Source: Kribbella jejuensis
Lineage (GTDB): Bacteria; Actinomycetota; Actinomycetes; Propionibacteriales; Kribbellaceae
Direction of reading: 5' to 3'
Assembly (NCBI RefSeq): GCF_006715085.1
Contig: NZ_VFMM01000003.1
Location: forward strand, 744,001-808,000
Length of the DNA stretch: 64,000 bases
The notes beneath the pieces are model-generated. The model saw only the letters and a list, made by a program, of their open reading frames with translations, was not told the DNA's origin and searched no databases. A program made the translations under genes and the position numbers. This document shows, piece after piece, positions 26,707 to 35,296 of the stretch; position 1 is the stretch's first letter, and the number at the start of each line of letters is the position of its first letter.

Positions 26707-26961
26707 CTACGACCTGCTGGCCTGCACGAGCCGGTTCACGAGGTCGCGATCGTGGACGACGACCTCGTGCTCACCTACCATCACCGCGATCTCGTGCCGC
26801 CGTACGTCGCGCACGTACGCGACCAACGGCCCAGCGGACCGCGCTCCCGATAGCTCACCGGACTGTTCGCCGGCAGCCGCCGGCGCGGCAGCGCCCACTC
26901 CTACTGCGGCCGCCCCCATTCCCGCCATTGCCAGGAATCCGCGACGAGTCGAGTCACCCAT
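26707..26961 (-). CDS. Small Tat-signal protein of the DUF4331 cassette
   Basis: An 84-residue protein. Residues 5-10 (TRRGFL) are a twin-arginine motif, followed by a Gly/Ala-rich hydrophobic stretch to about residue 31, so folded export through Tat is likely. The mature part is about 50 residues, with VAYVRDVRRHEIAVMVGEHE and a basic C-terminus. A GGAGGG ribosome site precedes the ATG. It is first in the operon with the DUF4331 gene two bases on. The function is unknown; a cofactor-free accessory or chaperone-like role is speculation. Confidence 0.7.
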   Translation of the reverse strand: MGDSTRRGFLAMAGMGAAAVGVGAAAPAAAGEQSGELSGARSAGPLVAYVRDVRRHEIAVMVGEHEVVVHDRDLVNRLVQASRS

Positions 26962-27121
26962 GGTCCCTCCCCGGACTGATTGTGACCGAACCCCCAGGCC
27001 ATTCCCCAAGTCCTCAACCCACCATCTCTCCAAATGTCCCGCCAGTGAAGTAATCAGCCCCACTCAGTCTCGCCTCAGCATCCGCTTACCCCGTCGCCGT
27101 CATTCCGGCCGCCAGGCTTGA

Positions 27122-27946
27122 TCAGAGATCGGATGCTGCCAGCATGGTCGAATACGGCTCGAGTCGCGTGATCAGCTCGTCGAGCTCGTCCGTGGTGAGG
27201 GCGTCGTACGCCGGTGCTGCCAGGTCGTCGGTCAGGGTTTCGATTCGGGTCTTGAGGTCGCGGCCGGCGTCGGTGAACCCACCTGTGGCGGTGACCAGGC
27301 CGCGGTCACGCAGTCCGTCGACGACGGCGGACAGCTGTGCCTTCGGCAGGTGATGGACCCGGCCGAACTCCTCCGCCCGCTGGCCGATGGCGAGCGCCGT
27401 CAGCACGTGCGCCTCGGTGCCACCGATGCCGTGGGCAACCAGTACGGCGTTGTGCCCGTCGCCGCGGTGCTCCCGCAGCATCGTTGTCGAGTGCCACAGC
27501 CGGGCCAACGGCTCCTCCGGTACGGCGAGCGCCCGCAGTCCGGCGTACAACGCCCGTCCTTCGGTCGGCGCGCTCACCGCGGCCTTCGTGGCGAGATCAG
27601 CGACCCGCGCCAGGCCGGGCGCATCGGCGAGCTCGCCGAGGACCTTCCGGAGCGCGGCCGTGCTGCCTTGCTCGCGGACGGCGAGCGCCTCCTCCGGGGT
27701 CGTCTTGCCCCATACCCACGGAATGTGCCGCGCCACCTCGCCGTCGGCGAAGTTGTAGAACACCGCGTGCACGACCTCGGCCGGCGCCTGTCCGAGCGGC
27801 GCCGCGCGGCCGGCGAAGTACCCGTCCCAGTAGTTGCGCATACCGATCGCCAGGAACGCCTCGGTCGGTATGTCGGAGAACGTCACGGTCGCGATCGGCT
27901 CGATCAGCTCGTGCATGCGGTGAACCTTGGCCTGGGGGTGGCGCAT
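27122..27946 (-). CDS. SCO6745 family protein (SalK-like)
   Basis: A 274-residue all-helical protein of the SCO6745/SalK type seen mainly in actinomycetes. Typical segments are FLAIGMRNYWDGYFAGRAAP, HAVFYNFADGEVARHIPWVW and, toward the end, a winged-helix-like part (RAEEFGRVHHLPKAQLSAVV). The family includes a gene adjoining a lantibiotic locus but has no proven activity. GAGGAG seven bases ahead supports the ATG. Confidence 0.75.
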   Translation of the reverse strand: MRHPQAKVHRMHELIEPIATVTFSDIPTEAFLAIGMRNYWDGYFAGRAAPLGQAPAEVVHAVFYNFADGEVARHIPWVWGKTTPEEALAVREQGSTAALRKVLGELADAPGLARVADLATKAAVSAPTEGRALYAGLRALAVPEEPLARLWHSTTMLREHRGDGHNAVLVAHGIGGTEAHVLTALAIGQRAEEFGRVHHLPKAQLSAVVDGLRDRGLVTATGGFTDAGRDLKTRIETLTDDLAAPAYDALTTDELDELITRLEPYSTMLAASDL

Positions 27947-28045
27947 CGTCGTCAGCTCCTCGGTGGTGACACCGCCCTTCCTGGACGGCCTCTCACCAAC
28001 GCGACGAACCAGCCCACCCGCATTCGACACCCCAGGCCGATTCGG

Positions 28046-28855
28046 TCAGCGGCTGAGGGTCTGGGCGGCCTCGGCCAGCTCGGCCAGACGGTGTGCCCGG
28101 GCCGACTCGGCCGGGGTGAACGGCTCCCCCGGCCTGGTGAACACGAACAGCCCGGTCCAGGGCGACGGCACCTTCAGCACATCGCCCGGAAGCTGACCCG
28201 CCAACGCCGCGCGATCCGTCACCAACTGCGCACCGAGCAACTCGGCGACCGCGTGCGGCAGCTCGGCCGGATCCGCGACCACCCGCGCCGACAAGCTCAA
28301 CGCCTTGGTCTGACCGTCCACCAGCGCCAGCGCCGTGGTGGGCCAGACGTGTGCGTCGCGCCCACCACCCGCCTCGAGCGCATCCTCCAGGTCCGCTGCC
28401 GTCAGATCATCCGGCGTCGACACCACCAGCTCGTCCCGTACGCCGTCGTCGATCGGGTGCACGTGCAGCCCGAGGATGTTCGCGTCGAGGCCGGCGAGCC
28501 GCCGGGTCACGTTCTCCAGCGCACCGGCTCGGTCGTCCAGGGTGACGCGAATCCGCCACAGCGTGCCGATCCCCTGCCGCGGCCGCACCTTCGGGGCGTG
28601 CAGCCAGGTGGTCAACAAGCGCATCGTCGACGGTTCGACGATCCAGATCACGAGAATGGTCGCCGCGCTCGCGAGCAAGGCAACCGAGACCAGGTACGGC
28701 GGATGGGCGGCCAGCACGACCGCATGTAGGGCGAGCTCGACCGGGGCGATCGCCACCAGCTTCGCCAGCGTCAGGCGGAGGCGCCGTGGGTGCGGCAGCC
28801 GTCCACACACGTCACAGGCCGTCCCGCCGGTGAGCGTCGTACGCAACGAATCCAT
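28046..28855 (-). CDS. Membrane protein with ACT domain
   Basis: A 269-residue protein. A cysteine pair (CDVC) lies near residue 15. Two hydrophobic helices (about 30-75) contain PVELALHAVVLAAHPPYL and a second segment, and are followed by an ACT domain (about 98-160; WRIRVTLDDRAGALENVTRR and ANILGLHVHP). ACT domains bind amino acids, so this may be a membrane-tethered sensor. The C-terminal 100 residues are of unknown type. The substrate and partner are not indicated by its neighbours. Confidence 0.65.
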   Translation of the reverse strand: MDSLRTTLTGGTACDVCGRLPHPRRLRLTLAKLVAIAPVELALHAVVLAAHPPYLVSVALLASAATILVIWIVEPSTMRLLTTWLHAPKVRPRQGIGTLWRIRVTLDDRAGALENVTRRLAGLDANILGLHVHPIDDGVRDELVVSTPDDLTAADLEDALEAGGGRDAHVWPTTALALVDGQTKALSLSARVVADPAELPHAVAELLGAQLVTDRAALAGQLPGDVLKVPSPWTGLFVFTRPGEPFTPAESARAHRLAELAEAAQTLSR

Positions 28856-28912
28856 GCCACCAACGATCCCCGGCCCGGATTGCCCAGGTATTGCACGGCT
28901 GTGAAGTTCGAG

Positions 28913-30109
28913 TCAGCGCTGAACGTCCAGGCAGAGCTCCTCGGCGATGCGGTCGCCGATCACCAGGCAGGCGGTCGCGGCGGGCGACGGCGCGTTCAGG
29001 ACGTGGAGCGCGCGGCCGTCGCGGAGGAACAGGAAGTCGTCGACAAGTTTGCCGTCGCGCGTCACGGCCTGGGCGCGGACACCGGCGCCTGATCGTCGTA
29101 CGTCGGCCACTCGCAGCTCCGGCAGCATCCGGCGGGCCTCCTTCACCAGCGCGCGACCGGTGAGCGACCTCGCGATCTCCTTCGCCCCGGTGCGGGCGTA
29201 GCGGCGGGCGAGGCGCCACGAGCCGCGGTACGTCGCCGACTCCCACACGTCTCGCGGCACGATCTTGCCCCACGAGTACCCCTCGCGAGCCAGGGCCGGT
29301 ACGGCGTTGGGCCCGATGTGGACGACGCCGTCGATACCGCGCGTGAGGTGTACGCCGAGGAACGGCAGATCCGGGTCGGGCACCGGGTAGACGAGCCCGT
29401 TCACCAGGTGCGCGCGCTCCGGGACCAGCTCGCTGAACTCGCCGCGGAACGGGAGGATGCGGACGCCCGGTTCGAGCCCGGACGCACGCGCGATCCGGTC
29501 GCTGTGCAGGCCCGCGCAGACCGCGACCCGGTCGGCCTCGATCACGTCGTCCGTCGTCCGGACGCGGACAGTGCTCGCGTTCTCGACCGCGGTGACGGCG
29601 ACGCCGGTGCGGATCTCACCGCCCGCGGCGCGGACGTCGTCGGCGAGCGCGGCGGCGACGAGCTTGTAGTCGACCCGGCCGGTGGAGTCGACCGCGAGGG
29701 CGCCCCGCACGCGGAGGTGCGGTTCGCGTTCGGCGATCTCCGCGAGCGTCAGGTGCCGGACCGGTACGCCGTTCTGCCGGCCGATCCCGTACAGGCGGTC
29801 CAACTGCGCCATCTCCGCGTCGGTGGTCGCCACGACGAGCTTGCCCGGTACGTCGAGCGGGATGCCCTTCTCGGCGCAGTACTCACGCAGCGCGTTCCCG
29901 CCGGAGACCGCGAACTGAGCCTTGAGCGAGCCGGGGCGGTAGTACAGACCGGAGTGGACGACACCCGAGTTGTGGCCGGTCTGGTGGGCGCCCGCGGCCG
30001 GTTCCTTCTCGAGTACGACCACCGGCGTACCGGGGTCGCGCCACTGGAGGCTCCGCGCCACCGCGAGCCCCACGATCCCGCCGCCCACCACCACTGCAGT
30101 CCTCGTCAC
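28913..30109 (-). CDS. lhgO: L-2-hydroxyglutarate oxidase
   Basis: A 398-residue FAD-dependent oxidoreductase. The N-terminal dinucleotide motif is VVVGGGIVGLAVA, followed by GAHQTGHNSGVVHSGLYYRP, the signature of LhgO, and FRGEFSELVPE. The C-terminal LNAPSPAATACLVIGDRIAE is also conserved. The enzyme oxidises L-2-hydroxyglutarate to 2-oxoglutarate, passing electrons to the membrane quinone pool. GTG is the start because it opens the Rossmann strand. It is a single gene, divergent from the urea-cluster permease. Confidence 0.9.
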   Translation of the reverse strand: MTRTAVVVGGGIVGLAVARSLQWRDPGTPVVVLEKEPAAGAHQTGHNSGVVHSGLYYRPGSLKAQFAVSGGNALREYCAEKGIPLDVPGKLVVATTDAEMAQLDRLYGIGRQNGVPVRHLTLAEIAEREPHLRVRGALAVDSTGRVDYKLVAAALADDVRAAGGEIRTGVAVTAVENASTVRVRTTDDVIEADRVAVCAGLHSDRIARASGLEPGVRILPFRGEFSELVPERAHLVNGLVYPVPDPDLPFLGVHLTRGIDGVVHIGPNAVPALAREGYSWGKIVPRDVWESATYRGSWRLARRYARTGAKEIARSLTGRALVKEARRMLPELRVADVRRSGAGVRAQAVTRDGKLVDDFLFLRDGRALHVLNAPSPAATACLVIGDRIAEELCLDVQR

Positions 30110-30302
30110 GTGTCAAAAGAGTGTCGAGGCGGGCCCAGAAATACAAGCGTCACGCAGTAAGGAAGCCGCGGAACGTAGCAGCTCGGCAACACAGCGGTAA
30201 CACCGCGTTCCTAAGTTCCTTTCATTCGGGTGCATCCCCCGCCGGCAGCGTGGCCGGTCAGCCGGAGCACCGCTCGCCCGAAGGTGCCGCAGGAGTTCGC
30301 CC

Positions 30303-31931
30303 ATGACTGCTTCACTTGATCAGCCGACAACGACAAGCACACCGACGACGGCGACCCGGGAGACGCTGGAGGACTACACCCTCCGGTTCGCGCCGCGCAG
30401 CTACCGGAAGTGGTCGACCGGCGTCGTCGCCGTCTCGGCCCTCGGCGGGATCGCGTACCTCGCCGACTTCGCGATCGGCGCGAACATCGGAATCTCGTAC
30501 GGGACCACGAATGCGCTCTGGGGGATCGCGATCTTCGCCGTGGTGATCTTCGCGACCGGTCTGCCGCTCGCGTACTACGCGGCGCGGTACAACATCGACC
30601 TCGACCTGATCACCCGCGGCAGCGGCTTCGGGTACTACGGATCGGTCGTCACGAACGTGATCTTCGCGTCGTTCACGTTCATCTTCTTCGCGCTCGAAGG
30701 CTCGATCATGGCGCAGGGCCTGCGCCTCGGGCTGCACGTACCTGTCTGGCTCGGGTACGCCGTCTCTACGCTGGTGATCTTCCCGCTGGTGATCTACGGG
30801 ATGAAAGTACTGTCCACCTTGCAGGTGTGGACGACGCCGCTCTGGCTGATCCTGATGGTGCTGCCGTTCGGCTACCTGCTGATCTCGCACCCGTCGTCGG
30901 TGTCGACGTTCTTCTCCTACGGTCCGGACGCCGACTTCGGCTCGATGCTGCTCGCCGCCGGGGTCTGCCTGTCGCTGATCGCGCAGATCGCCGAGCAGAT
31001 CGACTACCTGCGGTTCATGCCGCCGAAGACGCCATCGAACTCCCGACGGTGGTGGACCGCGGTGCTCCTCGCCGGTCCGGGATGGGTGATCTTCGGCGCT
31101 GTCAAGCAGGTGATCGGGCTCTTCCTCGCGGTCTACATCATCGCTCAGGTCGACGGTGGTACGGCGATCGCGAACCAGCCCGTGCACCAGTTCCTGGAGA
31201 TCTACCGGGGCTTCCTGCCCGGATGGCTGGCGATGACGCTGGCCGTCGTACTCGTCGTCATCTCGCAGGTGAAGATCAACGTCACCAACGCGTACTCCGG
31301 TTCGCTGGCCTGGACGAACTCGTACACCCGGCTCACCCGGCACTACCCCGGCCGGCTGGTGTTCCTCGGGTTCAACCTGGTGATCGCGCTGGTGCTGATG
31401 GAGGCGAACATGTTCGACTTCCTGAACACGATCCTCGGGTTCTACGCGAACTGCGGGATGGCGTGGATCGTGGTGGTCGCGTCGGACATCGTGTTCAACA
31501 AGTACCTGCTGCGGTTGTCGCCCATGGCTCCCGAGTTCCGGCGCGGGATGCTGTACGCGGTGAATCCGGTCGGGTTCGTGTCGATGGCGGTCGCGGCCGG
31601 GGTGTCGATCGTGGTCTTCTTCGGCGGGCTCGGGTCCGGGATCAAGCCGTACTCCCCACTCGTCGCGATCGGGCTGGCGCTCGTACTGCCGCCGGTGCTC
31701 GCGATCCTTACCCGCGGGAAGTACTACCTGCGGCGGTCGGACGACGGGTTGGAGCTGCCGATGTACGACTCGGATGGCAACCCGTCCGGGGAGGTGCTGA
31801 CGTGTCACGTGTGCCGGCAGGAGTACGAACGCCCCGACATGGCCGCCTGCCAGACCCACAACGCCGCCATCTGTTCGCTCTGCCTCAGCACCGACAAACT
31901 CGCCGACCACGTTCTACCGTTGCAGTCATGA
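30303..31931 (+). CDS. NCS1 permease with Cys-rich cytoplasmic tail
   Basis: A 542-residue NCS1 family transporter (purine, cytosine, allantoin and related). Twelve membrane segments span about 40-480. The substrate region contains ITRGSGFGYYGSVVTNV and the family helix VKINVTNAYSGSLAWTN. The tail (500-535) has CHVCRQEY, then C-H, then CSLC spaced like a small zinc-binding element, which is unusual for this family. The stop overlaps the ureA start by four bases, so import of urea or a urea precursor such as allantoin is inferred. GCAGGAG precedes the ATG. Confidence 0.85.
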   Translation: MTASLDQPTTTSTPTTATRETLEDYTLRFAPRSYRKWSTGVVAVSALGGIAYLADFAIGANIGISYGTTNALWGIAIFAVVIFATGLPLAYYAARYNIDLDLITRGSGFGYYGSVVTNVIFASFTFIFFALEGSIMAQGLRLGLHVPVWLGYAVSTLVIFPLVIYGMKVLSTLQVWTTPLWLILMVLPFGYLLISHPSSVSTFFSYGPDADFGSMLLAAGVCLSLIAQIAEQIDYLRFMPPKTPSNSRRWWTAVLLAGPGWVIFGAVKQVIGLFLAVYIIAQVDGGTAIANQPVHQFLEIYRGFLPGWLAMTLAVVLVVISQVKINVTNAYSGSLAWTNSYTRLTRHYPGRLVFLGFNLVIALVLMEANMFDFLNTILGFYANCGMAWIVVVASDIVFNKYLLRLSPMAPEFRRGMLYAVNPVGFVSMAVAAGVSIVVFFGGLGSGIKPYSPLVAIGLALVLPPVLAILTRGKYYLRRSDDGLELPMYDSDGNPSGEVLTCHVCRQEYERPDMAACQTHNAAICSLCLSTDKLADHVLPLQS

Positions 31932-32230
31932 ACTTCACCCCCGGCGACGTGGAGAAGTTGCTGCTGTCCGTGGCCGGCATGGTCGCCCGCGACCGGCTGG
32001 CCCGAGGCGTCCTGCTCAACCACCCCGAGGCGGTCGCCCTGCTCAGCACCTGGGTGATCGAACGCGCCCGCGAAGGCGCCCGAGTCGCCGACCTGATGGA
32101 GTCCGGCCGTACGGTCCTCACCCGCGACCAGGTGATGCCGGGCGTCGCCGAGCTCCTCCACGACGTCCAGGTAGAAGCAACCTTCCCGGACGGCCGCAAG
32201 CTCGTGACTATCCACAACCCGATCATTTGA
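31928..32230 (+). CDS. ureA: Urease subunit gamma
   Basis: A 100-residue structural subunit, the canonical length. Landmarks are MNFTPGDVEKLLLSVAGMVA, ARGVLLNHPEAVALLSTWV and a C-terminal VTIHNPI. UreA associates with UreB and UreC in the (alpha-beta-gamma)3 nickel enzyme that hydrolyses urea to ammonia and carbamate. The ATG overlaps the permease stop (ATGA). A 26-residue small frame separates it from ureB. Confidence 0.95.
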   Translation: MNFTPGDVEKLLLSVAGMVARDRLARGVLLNHPEAVALLSTWVIERAREGARVADLMESGRTVLTRDQVMPGVAELLHDVQVEATFPDGRKLVTIHNPII

Positions 32231-32238
32231 GGAGTCCC

Positions 32239-32319
32239 ATGCCCGCTCAGAACAGCAGCGCCGGTGCGGGCCACAGCGCTGTAAAGCCTCCACCCGCAGA
32301 GGTGAGGCGCCATGGTTGA
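32239..32319 (+). CDS. Possible 26-residue small protein between ureA and ureB
   Basis: A short open frame, MPAQNSSAGAGHSA and so on, starts five bases after a GAGGAG ribosome site that overlaps the ureA stop. It ends at TGA 32317-32319, eight bases into the ureB start. The ureB ATG has its own weaker GAGGTGAGG upstream, so this may be a translational-coupling leader and not a functional protein. No conservation evidence is available. Confidence 0.4.
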   Translation: MPAQNSSAGAGHSAVKPPPAEVRRHG

Positions 32320-32911
32320 TGTCGCACGGACGCCGTCCGACGGTCTCGGGGACTCGGTCGGGCCCGGCGCCGTTCGGGTGCGGCCGGGGACGATTGTGTT
32401 GAACGCCGATCGGGCGGACGAGGAGCGGTTGCGGTTGGTGGTGGTGAATGCGGGTGACCGGCCGATCCAGATCGGGTCGCATCTGCATCTGCCGGACGCG
32501 AACTCGGCTCTGGAGTTCGACCGGGAAGCGGCGCGCGGGTTCCGGCTGGACATCCCGTCGGGTACGTCGCAGCGGTTCGAGCCGGGCGCCTCGCGGGAGG
32601 TCGCGCTGGTCGCGTTGCGCGGGAACCGGCGGGTGCCGGGCATCCAGGTGAAGACGACCGCCGACGCGGAACTCGGTCAGGTGCCGGGGATCCAGGTGCA
32701 GACGACGGCGGAGGGCCCGGGGATCCAGGTGGAGACGACGGCGGAAGGCCCGGGGATCCAGGTGGAGACGACGGCGGAAGGCCCGGGGATCCAGGTGGGG
32801 ACGACGGCGGACGACCCGCGGATCCCGGTGCAGACGACGGCGGACGACCCGGGGATCTCGGTGAGGACGACGGCGGAGGGCGAACTCGGTCGGGTGCGGC
32901 GCGATGGTTGA
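32312..32911 (+). CDS. ureB: Urease subunit beta with repeat-extended C-terminus
   Basis: A 199-residue UreB, about twice the usual 100-110. Residues 15-110 are a normal beta subunit: VRPGTIVLNADRADEERLRL, RPIQIGSHLHLPDANSALEF, RGFRLDIPSGTSQRFEPG and EVALVALRGNRRV. From about residue 109 a unit of the form PGIQVxTTAEG repeats seven times, 11 residues each in the core, before ending ELGRVRRDG. The native end in Streptomyces-type UreB is roughly VPGLRGETGGALDA, so the tail looks like an in-frame expansion of that end. The start is ATG; the end overlaps ureC by eight bases. Confidence 0.9.
   Translation: MVDVARTPSDGLGDSVGPGAVRVRPGTIVLNADRADEERLRLVVVNAGDRPIQIGSHLHLPDANSALEFDREAARGFRLDIPSGTSQRFEPGASREVALVALRGNRRVPGIQVKTTADAELGQVPGIQVQTTAEGPGIQVETTAEGPGIQVETTAEGPGIQVGTTADDPRIPVQTTADDPGISVRTTAEGELGRVRRDG
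32636..32881 (+). repeat. 33-bp tandem repeat in ureB
   Basis: Seven units start at 32636, 32684, 32717, 32750, 32783, 32816 and 32849. The first spans 48 bases and the next five exactly 33. Several units contain GGGGATCCAGGTG. All stay in the ureB frame. Copies 3 and 4 are almost identical, which suggests recent slippage or unequal exchange. Confidence 0.9.
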
Positions 32912-34607
32912 GATCTCGCGGGACGCGTACGCCGCGCTGTACGGGCCGACGGTTGGCGATCAGGTACGGCTGGGCGACACCGACCTGTGGATCGAGGTGG
33001 AGCAGGACCTCACCGTGGGTGGTGAGGAGGTGGTGTTCGGCGGCGGGAAATCGATCCGCGAGTCAATGGCGCAGGGTACGGCGACCCGCGCGGAGGGCGC
33101 GCCCGACACCGTGATCACGAACGTGCTGGTGGTGGACTGGTGGGGCATCGTCCGGGCGGACGTCGGCATCCGCGACGGGCGGATCGTCGCGCTCGGGCGG
33201 GCCGGAAACCCCGACATCGCGGACGGCGTACACCCAGACCTCCGGATCGGCCCGTCCACCGACGTGATCGCGGGCGAAGGGCGGATCCTCACCGCCGGCG
33301 CGATCGACTCACACGTTCACCTACTCTCGCCGTCGCAGCTGCACGAGGCGCTCGCGACCGGGATCACCACGATCGTCGGCGGCGGTACCGGGCCGAGCGA
33401 GGGATCGAAGGCGACCACGGTTACCCCCGGCGCATGGCACCTGCAGCAGATGCATCGCGCGCTGGACGCCGTACCGCTCAACATCCTTCTGCTCGGCAAG
33501 GGCAACACCGTCAGCGCGGAGGCGCTCGCCGAGCAGGCGCTCGCGGGTGCGGCCGGGTACAAGGTCCACGAGGACTGGGGTTCGACACCGGCGGCGATCG
33601 ACTCCGCGCTGCGGGCCGCCGACGAGTGGGGGCTGCAGGTCGCGTTGCACGCGGACAGCCTGAACGAGGCCGGGTACGTCGAATCGACACTGAACGCGAT
33701 CGCCGGTCGGGGCATCCACGCGTTCCACGTCGAGGGCGCGGGCGGAGGGCATGCGCCGGATATCCTGTCGATCGCGTCGTACCCGAACGTCATCCCCGGC
33801 TCGACGAACCCGACGCTGCCGCACACCGTCAACACGGTCGCCGAGCACCTCGACATGCTGATGGTCTGCCACCACCTCAGCCCGGACGTACCCGAGGATC
33901 TCGCGTTCGCGGAGTCGCGCATCCGGGCGACCACAATCGCCGCCGAGGACATCCTGCACGACCTCGGCGCGCTGTCGATCACCTCGTCGGACGCGCAGGC
34001 GATGGGCCGGATCGGCGAGGTGATCACCCGGACGTGGCAGGTCGCGCACGTGATGAAGCACCGGCGGGGGTCCCTCGGGGCAGGCCTGCCGGCGGACAAC
34101 GAGCGGGTAAGGCGGTACGTCGCGAAGTACACGATCAACCCGGCGATTGCCCACGGCATCGATCACGTCGTCGGGTCGGTCGAGACCGGGAAGCTCGCGG
34201 ATCTGACGCTGTGGGATCCGCGGTACTTCGGGGTCCGCCCGAGCCTGGTGATCAAGGGCGGCACGATCGCGTGGGCCGCGCTCGGGGATCCGAACGCGTC
34301 GATCCCGACGCCACAGCCAGTGCTGATGCGGCCCGCGTTCGGGGATGCGATCGGGGCGGACGTGTCGTACACGTTCGTGTCGCCGGCGGCGCTGGACGAC
34401 GGGTTGGCGGAGCGGCTGGGGTTGCGGCGGCAGCTGCTCGGCGTACGGCCGACGCGCGGGATCACGAAGGCGGATCTGAAGAACAACGACGCGTTGCCGG
34501 CGATCGACATCGATCCGGAGACATTCGCGATCACGGTCGACGGCGACCTGGTCGAGCCCGCGCCCGCCGAGGTCCTTCCGCTCGCGCAGCTCTATGCGAT
34601 GTTCTGA
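32904..34607 (+). CDS. ureC: Urease subunit alpha (catalytic)
   Basis: A 567-residue nickel amidohydrolase. The motifs are the SHVHLLSP pair of Ni ligands, AGYKVHEDWG with the Lys that is carbamylated to bridge both nickels, HADSLNEAGYVE, FHVEGAGGGHAPDI, and the flap region MVCHHLSPDVPEDLAFAESR with its mobile His. The ATG overlaps the ureB end. It hydrolyses urea in the cytoplasm and needs UreF, UreG and UreD for metallation. Confidence 0.97.
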   Translation: MVEISRDAYAALYGPTVGDQVRLGDTDLWIEVEQDLTVGGEEVVFGGGKSIRESMAQGTATRAEGAPDTVITNVLVVDWWGIVRADVGIRDGRIVALGRAGNPDIADGVHPDLRIGPSTDVIAGEGRILTAGAIDSHVHLLSPSQLHEALATGITTIVGGGTGPSEGSKATTVTPGAWHLQQMHRALDAVPLNILLLGKGNTVSAEALAEQALAGAAGYKVHEDWGSTPAAIDSALRAADEWGLQVALHADSLNEAGYVESTLNAIAGRGIHAFHVEGAGGGHAPDILSIASYPNVIPGSTNPTLPHTVNTVAEHLDMLMVCHHLSPDVPEDLAFAESRIRATTIAAEDILHDLGALSITSSDAQAMGRIGEVITRTWQVAHVMKHRRGSLGAGLPADNERVRRYVAKYTINPAIAHGIDHVVGSVETGKLADLTLWDPRYFGVRPSLVIKGGTIAWAALGDPNASIPTPQPVLMRPAFGDAIGADVSYTFVSPAALDDGLAERLGLRRQLLGVRPTRGITKADLKNNDALPAIDIDPETFAITVDGDLVEPAPAEVLPLAQLYAMF

Positions 34608-35296
34608 TGAACGCTGCTGAGCTGGTCGCGCTGATGCTCGCCGACGGCCGCCTGCCGACCGGCGGCCACACACAGTCCGCGGGCCTCGAGGCCGCCGTCC
34701 GAGCCGGACTGGGCGCCAACGGCAACCACTTGGAGCACGTCGCCGAGTACGCCCGAGACCGCCTCCACACCGTCACCCGAGTCGAAGCAGCAGTCGCCGT
34801 TGTAACTCGCCACCTCATCCTCCACCCAGACGCAGGGGTGCAGGTGGGGTTGTGGGGGGTTGAGGGGGCTTGGGCGGCTCGGACTCCTAGTGAGGTGTTG
34901 CGGGGGGTTTCGCGGCGGCAGGGGCGGTTGTTGCTGCGGTTGGCGGGGCGGGTTTGGCCTGAGGTTGTGGAGTACTTGCCGGTGGATGGGGAGGTGCCGC
35001 GGGCGATCGTGGTGGGGGTGGTTGCCGCGGTCAACGGGTTGTCGGCGGAGCAGGTGGCGCGGGTGGTGGCGTACGAGGATGCGCAGACCGTCGTCTCCGC
35101 CTCGCTCAAACTGCTTCCGGTCGACCCGGCCGACGCCGCGGGCTGGCTCGCCGGACTGCACGACGACATCGAGCGGCTCGTCAAGGACGTCGCGCCGCTC
35201 ACCGAACCGAGCGCGATCCCCGCCGACGGGGCCCCGCTGATCGACGTCTTCGCCCACCAGCACGCAACCGAGAGAATGAGGCTCTTCAATGCCTGA
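34607..35296 (+). CDS. ureF: Urease accessory protein UreF
   Basis: A 229-residue helical accessory protein, with the family opening LMLADGRLPTGGHTQSAGLE and YEDAQTVVSASLKLLPVDP near 160-180. UreF bridges UreD and UreG and gates nickel transfer into apo-urease. It overlaps the ureC stop by one base (TGATG). Bases 34840-35060 are unusually G- and T-rich for this genome. The end overlaps the ureG start by eight bases. Confidence 0.9.
   Translation: MNAAELVALMLADGRLPTGGHTQSAGLEAAVRAGLGANGNHLEHVAEYARDRLHTVTRVEAAVAVVTRHLILHPDAGVQVGLWGVEGAWAARTPSEVLRGVSRRQGRLLLRLAGRVWPEVVEYLPVDGEVPRAIVVGVVAAVNGLSAEQVARVVAYEDAQTVVSASLKLLPVDPADAAGWLAGLHDDIERLVKDVAPLTEPSAIPADGAPLIDVFAHQHATERMRLFNA

Noticed and set aside
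32636..32881. RiPP or graspetide precursor hidden in the repeat tail
   Set aside because: The repeats have TT and E residues as in some multi-core precursors, but the tail is fused to UreB and no modifying enzyme (graspetide ATP-grasp, lanthipeptide or radical SAM) is near. VanA is an ATP-grasp ligase of a different kind.
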